64,000 bases of DNA from Lysobacter lycopersici (GTDB taxonomy: Bacteria > Pseudomonadota > Gammaproteobacteria > Xanthomonadales > Xanthomonadaceae). Below are positions 39,689 to 50,270 of this stretch, piece after piece. The first letter of the stretch is position 1. Each line of letters starts with the position of its first letter. The stretch is from contig NZ_CP041742.1 of NCBI RefSeq assembly GCF_007556775.1, positions 2,060,001 to 2,124,000 of the forward strand. Direction: 5' to 3'. The notes under the pieces are model-generated. The model was given only the letters and a program-made list of their open reading frames with translations. It was not told the DNA's origin and searched no databases. Made by a program: the position numbers and the translations under genes.

Positions 39689-40696
39689 TCAACCGAGTCC
39701 AGCGAGCGCGGCCAACGCCGCGGTCGCGGCATCGAGGTCGTTGCGCAGGCCGAGCGCGCGCGCGGACGAGCGCAGGCGTTCGCGCGCCGCGTCGTCGCCG
39801 GCGAGCTTTCGCGCCGCTTCGGCAATCGCCGCGGGTTCGCCGGCATCGGCCACCTGCACCGCACCGGCCCGCGCAAGCCAGCGCACGCGCGCCGCTTGTT
39901 CCGCCTGCAGCGGCGAGGCGACCACGGGAGTGCCGAGCGCGAGTGCCTGCACCAGCAGGCTGCCGCCGGCGAGCACGGCCACGCGCGCACCGGCGAGCAG
40001 CGCCATCAGTTCGGCATTGGGCAACGCCGGCGTGGCGATGGCAGGGGGCGGGGCCGGCATCGCGACCGCGAGCGTGGCCAGGCCATCGCGGGCGAGCGCG
40101 GCCGCGACCGCGCCGAAGCGTGCCGCCGCACCCGCATGCTCGCCGCCGCCGGTGCAAACCACGGCGTAAGGCGCATCCGCGAGGCCGAAGCGCGCACGCA
40201 AAGGCGCGAGTTCCGCCGGCGGTGCGAACAGGGTCGCGAAGCGTCGCACGCCCACGCGCGGATAACGCCAGCGCGCCAGGCATTCGCGGCAGCCGGGTGC
40301 GCCGAGCAGGTCCGCGCCGATCAGCCAGTGTGCATCCAGCTGCGCCATTCGGCGCCAGCGAAAGCCGCGGCCGCGCGCGCTCGGGCGCGAACTGAGCAGC
40401 AGCGTGCGCGCACCGGCCGCATGTGCAGCGGCCAGGGAGGCGACGCGCGCATTGCCGTCGAACACGACCAGCGCCGGCTGCAGTTGCGCGATCGCCGCCG
40501 CGACTTCCCGCGGCGATTTGGTCGGTGACGCGGGCAACTCGATGCCGGGGAACGGGGCCGGATCGATGCCGGGCGCGAGCAGGAAATGCGCCTCGCATTC
40601 CGGCCAGCGCTGCAGCAGCGCCTGCGCCAGCAGCCGGCAGCGCTGCACTTCGCCGCTGCCCGCGCTGCCGGATACCGGGACGAACAGGATGCGCAC
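39689..40696 (-). CDS. Putative GT-B glycosyltransferase
   Basis: A 335-residue protein with the two-lobed GT-B look: an N-terminal lobe starting ILFVPVSGSAGSGEVQRCRLLAQALLQ and a nucleotide-sugar lobe with YAVVCTGGGEHAGAAARFGAV, LPNAELMALLAGARVAVLAGGSLLVQALALGTPVVASPL (MurG-like). The sugar and acceptor are unknown. The start is read as GTG at 40696 (VRILFVPVSG), since the next in-frame ATG would remove the first strand. Convergent with the ArnT-like gene (six bases between stops) and divergent from the next gene. Confidence 0.75.
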   Translation of the reverse strand: MRILFVPVSGSAGSGEVQRCRLLAQALLQRWPECEAHFLLAPGIDPAPFPGIELPASPTKSPREVAAAIAQLQPALVVFDGNARVASLAAAHAAGARTLLLSSRPSARGRGFRWRRMAQLDAHWLIGADLLGAPGCRECLARWRYPRVGVRRFATLFAPPAELAPLRARFGLADAPYAVVCTGGGEHAGAAARFGAVAAALARDGLATLAVAMPAPPPAIATPALPNAELMALLAGARVAVLAGGSLLVQALALGTPVVASPLQAEQAARVRWLARAGAVQVADAGEPAAIAEAARKLAGDDAARERLRSSARALGLRNDLDAATAALAALAGLG

Positions 40697-40789
40697 GCCG
40701 AATCGCCCTGGGTGGAGTCGCGGCGAGTGTAGCCGCGCGTCGGTCGCCCGCGCATTGCATCGGCGTCGGCCGCACGCGAGGATGCGGCG

Positions 40790-41761
40790 ATGGCCTCCCC
40801 CGTCACCTTCTTCCTCGATGCCGACGATGCGACGCTCGCCGCGTGGCGCGGTCTGCAGCCCGATCGCGAGCCGCGGCGCATGGTGCTCGGCGAGGATTAC
40901 TGGGTCGTGCAGACCTGGGCGCGCCTGCGCGATGCCGGCATGCCGGTGGCGCTCGACAACCGGGTGCCGGACGAGGGCGTCGTCGTGTTCTACGCGGGCG
41001 ACAAGCGCGTCGTGTGGAAGCAGCTGCGCGCAGGCAACCGGGCCTTGCTCGCCGCGGTGCGCAGCGATCGCCACCCGGTCGGCTTCGCCGATGTCGAAAT
41101 CGTGCAGAACGCGTCTTCGGCCGACGGCGTGCGCGCCGTGTACCTGCCGCACTGGCCGCAGCCGGGGCTGCTCGCGCGCGATCCCGCGCGCGGCGACGCG
41201 CTGCGCGTCGTGCTGTTCCCGGGGACGCCGCAGAACCTCGCTGCGGACTTCGACGCGTCGGACTGGCATTCCTTCGTGCAGGCGCGCGGCATCGAGTTCC
41301 GTTGCCGTTACGGCGACGACGCGGCGGCGTGGAACGATTACCGCGATGTCGATGCCTTGCTCGCGATCCGGCCAGGATCGATGGGGCTCGTGCGCAACAA
41401 GCCGGCCTGGAAACTGTTCAACGCCTGGCTTGCGGGGATTCCCGCGATCCTCGGGCCGGAGTCCGGTTATCGGGAATTGCGCCAGGGCCCGCTCGATTTC
41501 CTCGAAGCGGCGACGCCGGCGGCGGCGATGCAGGCCTTGCAGCGGCTGCAGGACGAGCCGGGCTTGTACCGCGCGATGGTCGACAACGGTTTGGCGCGCG
41601 GCGCGGAATACACGATGGAAGCCACGCGCGCGCGCTGGATCGAACTGCTCGATGGACTGGCGTCGCGCCGCGCCGCATGGCGCCGGCCACCGGCTCTGGC
41701 CACGCGTCGCGTTCGCGACCTGCACGCGCGCTTGCGCCGGATGTGGCGCAAGCGCGGTTGA
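40790..41761 (+). CDS. Probable glycosyltransferase-like protein
   Basis: A 323-residue soluble protein. N-terminal DADDATLAAWRGLQPD and WVVQTWARLRDAGMPVALDNRVPDEG. A C-terminal lobe has DALLAIRPGSMGLVRNKPAWKLFNAWLAGIPAILGPESGYREL, which resembles the donor-binding lobe of GT-B enzymes, plus MQALQRLQDEPGLYRAMVDNG. I infer a glycosyltransferase of unknown specificity, probably for surface glycans given its neighbours. Convergent with lpxL (three bases between stops). Confidence 0.6.
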   Translation: MASPVTFFLDADDATLAAWRGLQPDREPRRMVLGEDYWVVQTWARLRDAGMPVALDNRVPDEGVVVFYAGDKRVVWKQLRAGNRALLAAVRSDRHPVGFADVEIVQNASSADGVRAVYLPHWPQPGLLARDPARGDALRVVLFPGTPQNLAADFDASDWHSFVQARGIEFRCRYGDDAAAWNDYRDVDALLAIRPGSMGLVRNKPAWKLFNAWLAGIPAILGPESGYRELRQGPLDFLEAATPAAAMQALQRLQDEPGLYRAMVDNGLARGAEYTMEATRARWIELLDGLASRRAAWRRPPALATRRVRDLHARLRRMWRKRG

Positions 41762-41764
41762 TCT

Positions 41765-42706
41765 TCAGCGCCGGCGCCGCTCGATGTCGCGGTAGGGATT
41801 GTCCTCGCCGCGTCCGGAAGGGCGCAGGGTGTAGCGCTTGTAGGTCCACTGGTACTGCGCCAGGTCGCGCCGCGCGATGCGTTCCACCGCCGCATCGAGC
41901 GCACGCACGCCGACGCCGGGTGCGGTCGATGCGATGTCCGGCGGCGCGGGTTCGACATGCACGGCGAACGCCGGCGGTGCTGCCAGGTCGGTCGCCAGCA
42001 GGCGTTCGCACCATGCGAACACGACGATCGCGCCGCTGCGCGCGGCCAGGCGCGAGAGCAAGGTCATCGTCAGCGCGGGATAACCGAAGAACGGCGCGAA
42101 TTCGCCGTCGCCACCCTTGGGTTGCTGGTCGGGGAGGATGCCGACCACGCCGCCCTCGCGCAGCGTGCGCAGCAACTGGCGCACGCCGCTGGCTTCGGCG
42201 CGAACCTGGGTGACGCGTCGTGCATCGTCGGCGGCGCGCGCGCGGCGCAGGAAATCCTCGCCAACCCGCGATTCCGGCGGCGCGTACAGGATCGAGATCG
42301 GCGTGCGCGCGGCCAGCCACTGGTTGAGCAGTTCCCAGTTGCCGTGGTGCGGCGCGGCCACGATCACGCCGCGGCCGCTGGCGATGGCGGTTTCGAACAG
42401 CGATTCGCCCTCGGTTTCGTGGACCAGGGCCAGGTTTCCGGAATGCGGTCGGGTCCAGAAGCGCAGCGTTTCCAGCAACTGCCGCGCGGTCGACACGAGG
42501 ATGCGCCGGCGCAGCGCCTCGCGTTCGTCCGATGGCATGTCCGGGAACGCGAGTTCGAGGTTGCGCAGGGCGACGCGGCTTTCGCGCGCATCCGTGCGCA
42601 GCCACGACGACGCGATGCGCGCAGCCAGCCACGGGTGCCAACGCCATGGCATGCGCCCGGCGAGGCGGGCGAGCGCGAACAGCAGGGCGGCTGCGAAGCG
42701 GTGCAT
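41765..42706 (-). CDS. Lipid A late acyltransferase (LpxL/HtrB family)
   Basis: Inner-membrane enzyme transferring a fatty acyl group from acyl-ACP to Kdo2-lipid IVA. 313 residues. The HX4E catalytic motif is in VIVAAPHHGNWELLNQW. Further family blocks: ILPDQQPKGGDGEFAPFFGYPALTMTL and QYQWTYKRYTLRPSGRGEDNPY at the C-terminus. The N-terminus is a hydrophobic anchor (FAAALLFALARLAGRMPW). LpxL versus LpxM cannot be decided. Divergent from dtd, with a palindromic repeat filling the spacer. Confidence 0.92.
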   Translation of the reverse strand: MHRFAAALLFALARLAGRMPWRWHPWLAARIASSWLRTDARESRVALRNLELAFPDMPSDEREALRRRILVSTARQLLETLRFWTRPHSGNLALVHETEGESLFETAIASGRGVIVAAPHHGNWELLNQWLAARTPISILYAPPESRVGEDFLRRARAADDARRVTQVRAEASGVRQLLRTLREGGVVGILPDQQPKGGDGEFAPFFGYPALTMTLLSRLAARSGAIVVFAWCERLLATDLAAPPAFAVHVEPAPPDIASTAPGVGVRALDAAVERIARRDLAQYQWTYKRYTLRPSGRGEDNPYRDIERRRR

Positions 42707-42716
42707 CGCGTCATTG

Positions 42717-42789
42717 TGTAGGAGCGCCCATTTGGGCGCGACCCGGCGTTGTTGCGATCCCGGTCGCGCCCCTGCGATGCGCTCCTACA
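42717..42789. repeat. TGTAGGAGCGC palindromic repeat in the lpxL-dtd promoter region
   Basis: Outer arms TGTAGGAGCGC (42717-42727) and GCGCTCCTACA (42779-42789) are a perfect 11-bp inverted repeat; inner arms GGGCGCGACC and GGTCGCGCCC also pair. The 73-base element fills most of the 91 bases between two divergent start codons. Degenerate relatives lie at 6521-6593 and, as a half copy, near 60380-60394. Confidence 0.85.
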
Positions 42790-42797
42790 ATGCAACG

Positions 42798-43238
42798 ATG
42801 CTTGCCCTGATCCAGCGCGTGATCGAAGCGAAGGTGACCGTCGATGGCGAAACCGTCGGCGAAATCGGCCCGGGATTGCTGGCGCTGGTCGGGATCCAGC
42901 CCGGCGATGGCACGGCGCAGGTCGCGCGCATGCGCGAACGCCTGCTCGGCTACCGGGTGTTCGACGACGAGGCCGGGCGCATGAACCAATCGCTGTTGCA
43001 GTCCGGCGGCGGCCTGCTGCTGGTCAGCCAGTTCACCCTGGTGGCGGACACCTCATCGGGCATGCGGCCGGGCTTCAGCACCGCTGCTGCGCCGGTCGAA
43101 GCTGAACGGATCTTCGGCGAACTGGTTGCCGCCTGTCGCGAAATCCTGCCGGCAGGGGTGGAAACCGGGCGTTTCGGCGCCCATATGGTCGTCAGCCTGG
43201 CCAACGACGGCCCGGCCACCTTCCTGCTGCAGGCCTGA
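42798..43238 (+). CDS. dtd: D-aminoacyl-tRNA deacylase
   Basis: Hydrolyses D-aminoacyl-tRNAs, and Gly from mischarged tRNA-Ala. 146 residues. Seen: MLALIQRVIEAKVTVDGETVGEIGPG, the catalytic motif LLVSQFTLVADTSSGMRPGF and the C-terminal cross-subunit motif SLANDGPATFLLQ (the family Gly-Pro pair present). The ATG at 42798 is nine bases past the palindromic repeat. Confidence 0.95.
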   Translation: MLALIQRVIEAKVTVDGETVGEIGPGLLALVGIQPGDGTAQVARMRERLLGYRVFDDEAGRMNQSLLQSGGGLLLVSQFTLVADTSSGMRPGFSTAAAPVEAERIFGELVAACREILPAGVETGRFGAHMVVSLANDGPATFLLQA

Positions 43239-43261
43239 GCCGGTTCGATCCGGCGTACGGG

Positions 43262-43267
43262 TATAAT
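43262..43267 (+). promoter_or_regulatory. Consensus -10 box upstream of rpoD
   Basis: TATAAT, 38 bases before the rpoD ATG at 43305, with no strong -35 (the best region is CCGGTT near 43240). Because it covers the ATG at 43266, transcription from here would exclude that ATG as the start. Confidence 0.6.
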
Positions 43268-43304
43268 GCAGGGTTCCCTTCCCACCCCACCGATGGCACG
43301 CCCC

Positions 43305-45161
<1,857 letters not shown>

Positions 45162-45167
45162 TGCTCC

Positions 45168-45230
45168 ATTCCCTCTCCCCTCGTGGGAGAGGGTGGCGCG
45201 TAGCGCCGGGAGAGGGGGAATTTCCTCTCC
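45168..45230. repeat. CCCTCTCC-type palindromic repeat after rpoD
   Basis: CCCTCTCCCCTCGTGGGAGAGGG, then TGGCGCGTAGCGCCGGGAGAGGGGG and a short tail. It shares the GGCGCGTAGCGCC block with the copy at 24120-24150 and the priA linker copy. Confidence 0.85.
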
Positions 45231-45235
45231 GCATG

Positions 45236-45263
45236 AAAAAGCCCGCCTCGTGGCGGGCTTTTT
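45236..45263. terminator. Bidirectional terminator between rpoD and the mannan operon
   Basis: AAAAAGCCCGCC (45236-45247), TCGT, GGCGGGCTTTTT (45252-45263): a perfect stem with A and T tails serving both convergent genes. Confidence 0.92.
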
Positions 45264-45275
45264 CGTTCCCGGGGT

Positions 45276-46673
45276 TCAGTGCGGCGACACCGGCCGCAGC
45301 GGATGCGCCTCGGTGTTGAGCACCACGCGTTGCGGGTCCAGCGTCGCCGGGCCGGCGAAGAGCAGGTAGAAATACTTGAAGGTCTCGGCGAACAGGAAGC
45401 TCTCCATGTCGTCGGCCTTCTGCATCGTGCGCACGTCGGAAATCGCCGCGAAGCCGGCATCGGTCCGGGTGTGGCGCACGAAGTCGTCGAACAGGCTCCG
45501 GCCCATGTCGCGGTAGGCGGCATCGCCCGTGGCGCGATACAGGTACCAGGTCGATTCGACGATCTCCGGCCGCAACGGCCATGCGCCGTCGACCACGACG
45601 CCGCGGCGGTAATCCCAGGTTTCCGGTTCGATGCCGTGGGCGTTCCACATCGCGAACGACGAGGCCTGCAGGCGCTTGGCCCGCGCCACGTCGCCCGAGT
45701 ATGCGAGCAAGCCCGGCATGAACGCATCCAGCGCGCCGTATTCGCTGGCGCCGCGCGCGCCGGTGGACATGTCGGCGTGGCCGTACCACAGCGCGCCGTC
45801 GACTTCCTCCGGCAGGTAGCGGTCGGCGGCGGCGATGCTCGTTTCCCACATCGCCTTGCAGTCCGGGTCGCCGAACAGCTTCCAGCACTTCCACAGGTAT
45901 TCGTAGTAGGAATCGATGCGCGCGCCGATGTGCGAATCCGTGCGCGTCCACTTCCCGGTTTCGACGTCGAAGCGTTCGCCGACCAGTCCGATCGGCGAAC
46001 GCCGCTTGTAGGTTTCCACCAGCGCGCGCTTGGCTTTCTCGTAATAGACCGGCTTGCCGGTAAGCCGCGACAGGGTGCCGTATTCGAGCAGCAGCGTGCC
46101 GGCTTCGGCGGGATTGCTTTCGGTGCCGCTGGTCTTGCCGGTGCGCAGGTTGACGTTGACCCAGGGCAGGCCGGTCGGCGAATCGAACGCGGGCAGCAAG
46201 CGCGTGCCGAGGTCGTCGGCCAACGCGAGCAGCTTCGGGTCGCCGGTCATCTGGTAGGAGGAGAGCAGGCCGCCGAGCAGGCGGATCACCACTTCGAAGT
46301 GCTTGACCTCGATGTCCTGGTCGAACGACAGCCGCGCATCGATCAGTTCTCGCGCATCGCGGGCCTCGTCGTCGAGGCCCATCAGCAGCATCGTGTCGAG
46401 CGCGTCGACCGGCGTCATCAGCAACGTTTGCGCGTACCAGTCGCGAGGTTGCTTGCTCAGCGGTTGCAACGCGTCGTGGCCCCAGGCGTATTCGCGGTAG
46501 CCGCGCCATGCATGCAGGAATTCGGCCTTCACCCGTTCGGCCATCGCCGCGTCCGCGCCGTTGTCGCGCAGCAACGCCGCGGCATCGACTTGCGGTTTCG
46601 GCGTCGGCGTCGTCGCGCAAGAGGAAAGCGCGACCAGAAGGGACGCGCCCGCGACCAGCCACATGCGTTTCAT
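45276..46673 (-). CDS. GH47 alpha-mannosidase, lipoprotein
   Basis: A 465-residue protein resembling class I alpha-1,2-mannosidases (GH47), which trim alpha-1,2-linked mannose. Lipoprotein signal [19 protein letters not shown] (Cys19). (Alpha/alpha)6-barrel features: [131 protein letters not shown] and LNTEAHPL. The last three are strong GH47 signatures. The family is mainly eukaryotic, with few bacterial members. Last gene of the five-gene operon. Confidence 0.9.
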   Translation of the reverse strand: MKRMWLVAGASLLVALSSCATTPTPKPQVDAAALLRDNGADAAMAERVKAEFLHAWRGYREYAWGHDALQPLSKQPRDWYAQTLLMTPVDALDTMLLMGLDDEARDARELIDARLSFDQDIEVKHFEVVIRLLGGLLSSYQMTGDPKLLALADDLGTRLLPAFDSPTGLPWVNVNLRTGKTSGTESNPAEAGTLLLEYGTLSRLTGKPVYYEKAKRALVETYKRRSPIGLVGERFDVETGKWTRTDSHIGARIDSYYEYLWKCWKLFGDPDCKAMWETSIAAADRYLPEEVDGALWYGHADMSTGARGASEYGALDAFMPGLLAYSGDVARAKRLQASSFAMWNAHGIEPETWDYRRGVVVDGAWPLRPEIVESTWYLYRATGDAAYRDMGRSLFDDFVRHTRTDAGFAAISDVRTMQKADDMESFLFAETFKYFYLLFAGPATLDPQRVVLNTEAHPLRPVSPH

Positions 46674-47968
46674 GCCTTGCCTCCGAAGGGGTCCGCCGAG
46701 CGGATGAGCTGCAACACGTCGTGGCAGGCGCCCATGGTGTGGTAATCGGTCTTGCCTGCCGGGCTTTTTTCGTCGTCGTACTTGCGGTTGGCGCGATCGA
46801 GGATGCGATACCAGGCGCCATGGCGGTGGTCGACGAAGTGCTTCCATGCGTGGGTCCAGATGCGCGCGTACCAGTCGCGATAGGCGTGGTCGCCGGTCGC
46901 TTCGAACAGGCGCGCGGCCGCGGCGATGGCCTCGGCCTGCACCCAGAAATACTTGTCGTCGTCGCAGACGTAGGCATCGCCTTCGACCACGACCGTCCCC
47001 GAGGATGGTTCGCGCAGCGATTCGAAGGCGAAGCCGTAGACGATGCCGCCGTGCTCCGCGTCCCAGCCGTGCGCGAGCGCGGTGTCGAACAGGAATCGCG
47101 CCTTCGGCAGCAGCCAGCCGGGCGCGCCTGCGCCCAGGTGCGTGCGCAGCAGGAGCAGCAGCTTGGCCCATTCCACCTGGTGCCCGGGCTGGAAACCCCA
47201 GGGCCGGAACAGGTGTTTCGGATCGTCGCGGTGGTAGTTCCAGTCGATGTTCCAGTCGCGATCATGGTGTTCCCAGACCAGGCCGCCGGCGAGCGCGGCC
47301 TGTCGCCGCGTCATGTGCTCGGCGAGCAGTAGCGCGCGCTCGAGGTAGAAGCTTTCGCCGCTCGCCTCGAACGCGGCGATCATCGCCTCGCACAGGTGCA
47401 TGTTCGCGTTCTGGCCGCGATAGCCGGAGAAATTCCAGTCGGCGTCGGCTTCGTCGCGATACAGGCCGGCGTCGGCATCCCAGAAACGCGCTTCCAGCAG
47501 CTCGCGGGTCTCGTCCATCCATGCAGCGGTGTCGAGGCGTGCCTCGTGAATGCCGGCCTTGCGTGCGGTCGCATAGGCGAGCAGCACGAAAGCCATGCCG
47601 TAGGCGTGGCGCGTGCGGTCTTCCGGCACGCCGTCGCGCAGCGTCCACGCGTACCCACCGCTGGCGGGATCGCGGTGGGCATCGCGCAGATGGCGCAGGC
47701 CGTGTTCGACCGCGGCGCGGTATTCCACCGCGATCGCCTCGCCGGCGAATTCGCGCGCGGCCATCGCGTAGTCGTAGACGAAGCGCGTGCTGCTGACCAG
47801 GTGCCGGTGCGCCGTGTCGTAGACCATGCCGTCGTCGCGGAAGTAGTGGAAGAAACCGCCGGCCGGATCGATCGCGCGCGAATGGTAGAACGCCATGGTG
47901 TCGGCGACATGCGCGCGCAGCACTGCGGGCGATTCGAACTCCGGAAGCGGCGTGGCGGGCAGGTTCAT
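46670..47968 (-). CDS. AGE-family epimerase/isomerase, probable D-mannose isomerase
   Basis: A 432-residue (alpha/alpha)6-barrel enzyme of the N-acylglucosamine 2-epimerase family. Seen: GGFFHYFRDDGMVYDTAHRHLVSSTRFVYDYAMAARE, GGYAWTLRDG, RHAYGMAFVLLAYA, GYRGQNANMHLCEAMIAAFEA and FQPGHQVEWAKLLLLL with the conserved His. Bacterial members of this subgroup interconvert mannose and fructose. In this operon, beside mannosidases and a PfkB kinase, mannose isomerase is the best reading; mannobiose 2-epimerase is an alternative. The ATG overlaps the kinase stop and its stop overlaps the GH47 start. Confidence 0.85.
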   Translation of the reverse strand: MNLPATPLPEFESPAVLRAHVADTMAFYHSRAIDPAGGFFHYFRDDGMVYDTAHRHLVSSTRFVYDYAMAAREFAGEAIAVEYRAAVEHGLRHLRDAHRDPASGGYAWTLRDGVPEDRTRHAYGMAFVLLAYATARKAGIHEARLDTAAWMDETRELLEARFWDADAGLYRDEADADWNFSGYRGQNANMHLCEAMIAAFEASGESFYLERALLLAEHMTRRQAALAGGLVWEHHDRDWNIDWNYHRDDPKHLFRPWGFQPGHQVEWAKLLLLLRTHLGAGAPGWLLPKARFLFDTALAHGWDAEHGGIVYGFAFESLREPSSGTVVVEGDAYVCDDDKYFWVQAEAIAAAARLFEATGDHAYRDWYARIWTHAWKHFVDHRHGAWYRILDRANRKYDDEKSPAGKTDYHTMGACHDVLQLIRSADPFGGKA

Positions 47969-48942
47969 TCGATCTCTCCGGCGAGGGCGCGCACTTCGGC
48001 GGCCGAAGGCATGGCATCGAACGCGCCGTGGCGGGTCGTCGCGAGCGCACCCGCGGCCATGGCATGGCGCAACAGGTCGGTGCGCGACGCGTCGTCCTCG
48101 AAGGCCCGGGCGAGCGAGGCGGCATCGATGCCGCGTGCGACCAGCCGCTGCAGCAGGCCGGCGACGAAGGCATCGCCGGCGGCGGTGGTGTCGATGGCCT
48201 CGACCGCGAACGTGTCGACAATCCCGCCGGCGTTCGCGGTCCACCAGCGCAGCGGCGCGGCGCCATCGGTGACCACCAGCGCGCGCGTGGCGTTCGCGAA
48301 CAGGCGCGCGGGCACGTCGCTGCCGTCGGCGGCGAGGAACGCGAATTCCTCCGCGCTCAGCTTCACCAGCTGCGCAAGTTCCAGCGCGCGCCAGATCGCC
48401 GGCCGTGGATCGGTGCCGCGTGGCCACAGCGCCGGGCGCAGGTTGAGGTCGAAGCTGACCAGCGCGCCCGCATCGCGTGCGAGCGCCATGCCATGCAGCG
48501 TCGCTTCGGCGATGCCGGCTTCGGTCAGGGTGTTCGAACAGGCATGGAACACAGACAGCGCCGCGAACGCGCGAACATCGAAATCCGCGTTGCGGAACAG
48601 CAGGTCCGCGGCCGGCGGGCGACGGAAGCTGAAGCTGCGTTCGCCGCCTTCGCCGAGGCGCACGAAGGCCAGCGCGGTGGGCGCATCGTCGCTGCGGCGC
48701 ACCTGCGAGAGATCGACGCCATGGCGCGCGAGTTCGGCGAACAGCGCATCGCCGAACATGTCGGTGGCGAGCATGCCGACGAAGCGCGCGTCGCCGCCGA
48801 GGCGGGCGACGCCGACCGCGACGTTGGCCGGCGCGCCGCCGGCGTGCTGCACGAAGCGGGTCGGTTCGCCCGGCCGCGCGGCTTGCGCGAGGAAATCGAT
48901 CAGCGCCTCGCCGAAGCAGGCGATGCCCGTTCGCGCCGCCAT
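47965..48942 (-). CDS. PfkB-family sugar kinase, probable fructokinase
   Basis: A 325-residue kinase. Seen: N-terminal IACFGEALIDFLAQA, substrate-site GGAPANVAVGVARLGGDARFVG (PfkB signature 1), SFDLNLRPALWPRG, LVVTDGAAPLRWW, and signature 2 DTTAAGDAFVAGLL with the catalytic Asp. The product of the neighbouring isomerase would be fructose, so fructokinase giving fructose-6-phosphate fits; mannokinase is possible. Start ATG at 48942 shares one base with the transporter stop. Confidence 0.88.
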   Translation of the reverse strand: MAARTGIACFGEALIDFLAQAARPGEPTRFVQHAGGAPANVAVGVARLGGDARFVGMLATDMFGDALFAELARHGVDLSQVRRSDDAPTALAFVRLGEGGERSFSFRRPPAADLLFRNADFDVRAFAALSVFHACSNTLTEAGIAEATLHGMALARDAGALVSFDLNLRPALWPRGTDPRPAIWRALELAQLVKLSAEEFAFLAADGSDVPARLFANATRALVVTDGAAPLRWWTANAGGIVDTFAVEAIDTTAAGDAFVAGLLQRLVARGIDAASLARAFEDDASRTDLLRHAMAAGALATTRHGAFDAMPSAAEVRALAGEIE

Positions 48943-50270
48943 CAGTGCATCGGCCGCGTCGGTGCGGCCGGCAGCGCGGCCGCGGTACTCGCCTCGAGCG
49001 CGGACAGGCGCGAACCGCGCAGCGCGTACCAGGCGATGAAGGCGTAGCACGCCAGCGGCAAGGCGAACGCGTGCTGGATGCCGATGCGGTCGGCCAGCGC
49101 GCCCTGCGCCAGCGGCACCACGGCGCCGCCGACGATGGCCATGATCAGCAGGCTCGAGGCCTTGCCCGTCATCGCGCCCAGCCCTTCGATCGCGGTGGTG
49201 AAGATGGTCGGGAACATGATCGAGTTGAACAGCCCGATCGCGAGCACGGTCCACATCGCGAGCTGGCCGTGCGTGGACATCGTCGTCGCCAGCAGCGCGA
49301 TGGCGATGAGCGCGAACAGCGCGAGCAGCTTGCGCGCATCGACCTTGGTCAGCAGTCCCGCGCCGATGAAACGGCCGATCATCGCGCCGCCCCAGTAGAA
49401 CGGCAGGTACTTGCTGGCGGTGGCCTCGGCCAGGCCGCCGATCCCCGGTTCGGCGAGGTAGTTGATGAGGAAGCTGCCGATCGACACTTCCGCGCCGACG
49501 TAGACGAAGATCGCCAGCACGCCCCACTTCAGGTGTGCGTGGCGCAGCACGTCGGCGTAGCCGTGGCGCACCGTGTCGCCGGCATCGGTCGCCTCGCGCA
49601 GCGCCGGGATGCGCATCAGCAGCACGAACGCGGCGAGCAGCACCAGCGCACCGGCGAGCAGCAGGTACGGCACCTGCACCGACTGCGCCTGCGTGGCGCG
49701 ATAGGAGGCGAGCGCATCCGGCGACATGGCCGCGAGCTTGTCGGCGCCGAGCACCGCGGCGGACAGGATCAGCGGCCCGATGAAGTAGGGGAACAGCGTG
49801 GTGCCCAGCGAATTCAGCGCCTGCGCCAGGTTGAGGCGGCTGTGCGAAGTCGCGGCGTCGCCGAGCAGGCTGATGTACGGGTTCGCCGCCACCTGCAGCA
49901 GGGTGATGCCGCTGGCGAGCACGAACAGCGCGGCCAGGAACAGTCCGTACGACGGCAGCTTCGCCGCCGGATAGAACAGCACCGCGCCGACGGCCGCGAC
50001 CATCAGCCCGACCACGATGCTGGCCTTGTAGCCGAGGCGCGCGAGCACCGCGCCCGAGGGCAGCGACATCAGGAAGTACGCGCCGAAGAACGTGAACTGG
50101 ATCAGCATCGCCTGCGCGTAGTTCATCGAGAACACGGCCTTCAGGTGCGGGATCAGCACGTCGTTGAGGCTGGTGAGGCCGCCCCACATGAAGAAGATCA
50201 GGCTGACGATGGCGATGGCGGCGGGATGCGAGAGCTGGCGCGACGGCGCCTGCGGGGCGGGCGAGGTCAT
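48942..50270 (-). CDS. FucP-type sugar:H+ symporter (FHS family MFS)
   Basis: A 442-residue permease with about 12 TMs. FHS signatures: FFMWGGLTSLNDVLIPHLKAVFSMNYAQAMLIQFTFFGAYF at TM1-2, LFVLASGITLLQVAANPYISLLG, and FLINYLAEP in the second half. Members import L-fucose, glucose, galactose or mannose with protons. Given the operon, mannose is the likely cargo. The stop overlaps the kinase start by one base and its start overlaps the LacI stop by four. Confidence 0.9.
   Translation of the reverse strand: MTSPAPQAPSRQLSHPAAIAIVSLIFFMWGGLTSLNDVLIPHLKAVFSMNYAQAMLIQFTFFGAYFLMSLPSGAVLARLGYKASIVVGLMVAAVGAVLFYPAAKLPSYGLFLAALFVLASGITLLQVAANPYISLLGDAATSHSRLNLAQALNSLGTTLFPYFIGPLILSAAVLGADKLAAMSPDALASYRATQAQSVQVPYLLLAGALVLLAAFVLLMRIPALREATDAGDTVRHGYADVLRHAHLKWGVLAIFVYVGAEVSIGSFLINYLAEPGIGGLAEATASKYLPFYWGGAMIGRFIGAGLLTKVDARKLLALFALIAIALLATTMSTHGQLAMWTVLAIGLFNSIMFPTIFTTAIEGLGAMTGKASSLLIMAIVGGAVVPLAQGALADRIGIQHAFALPLACYAFIAWYALRGSRLSALEASTAAALPAAPTRPMH

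Noticed and set aside
43266-43304. Longer rpoD start at the ATG at 43266
   Set aside because: That ATG lies inside the TATAAT box, so transcripts from this promoter would not contain it; MANERQ at 43305 matches the known N-terminus.
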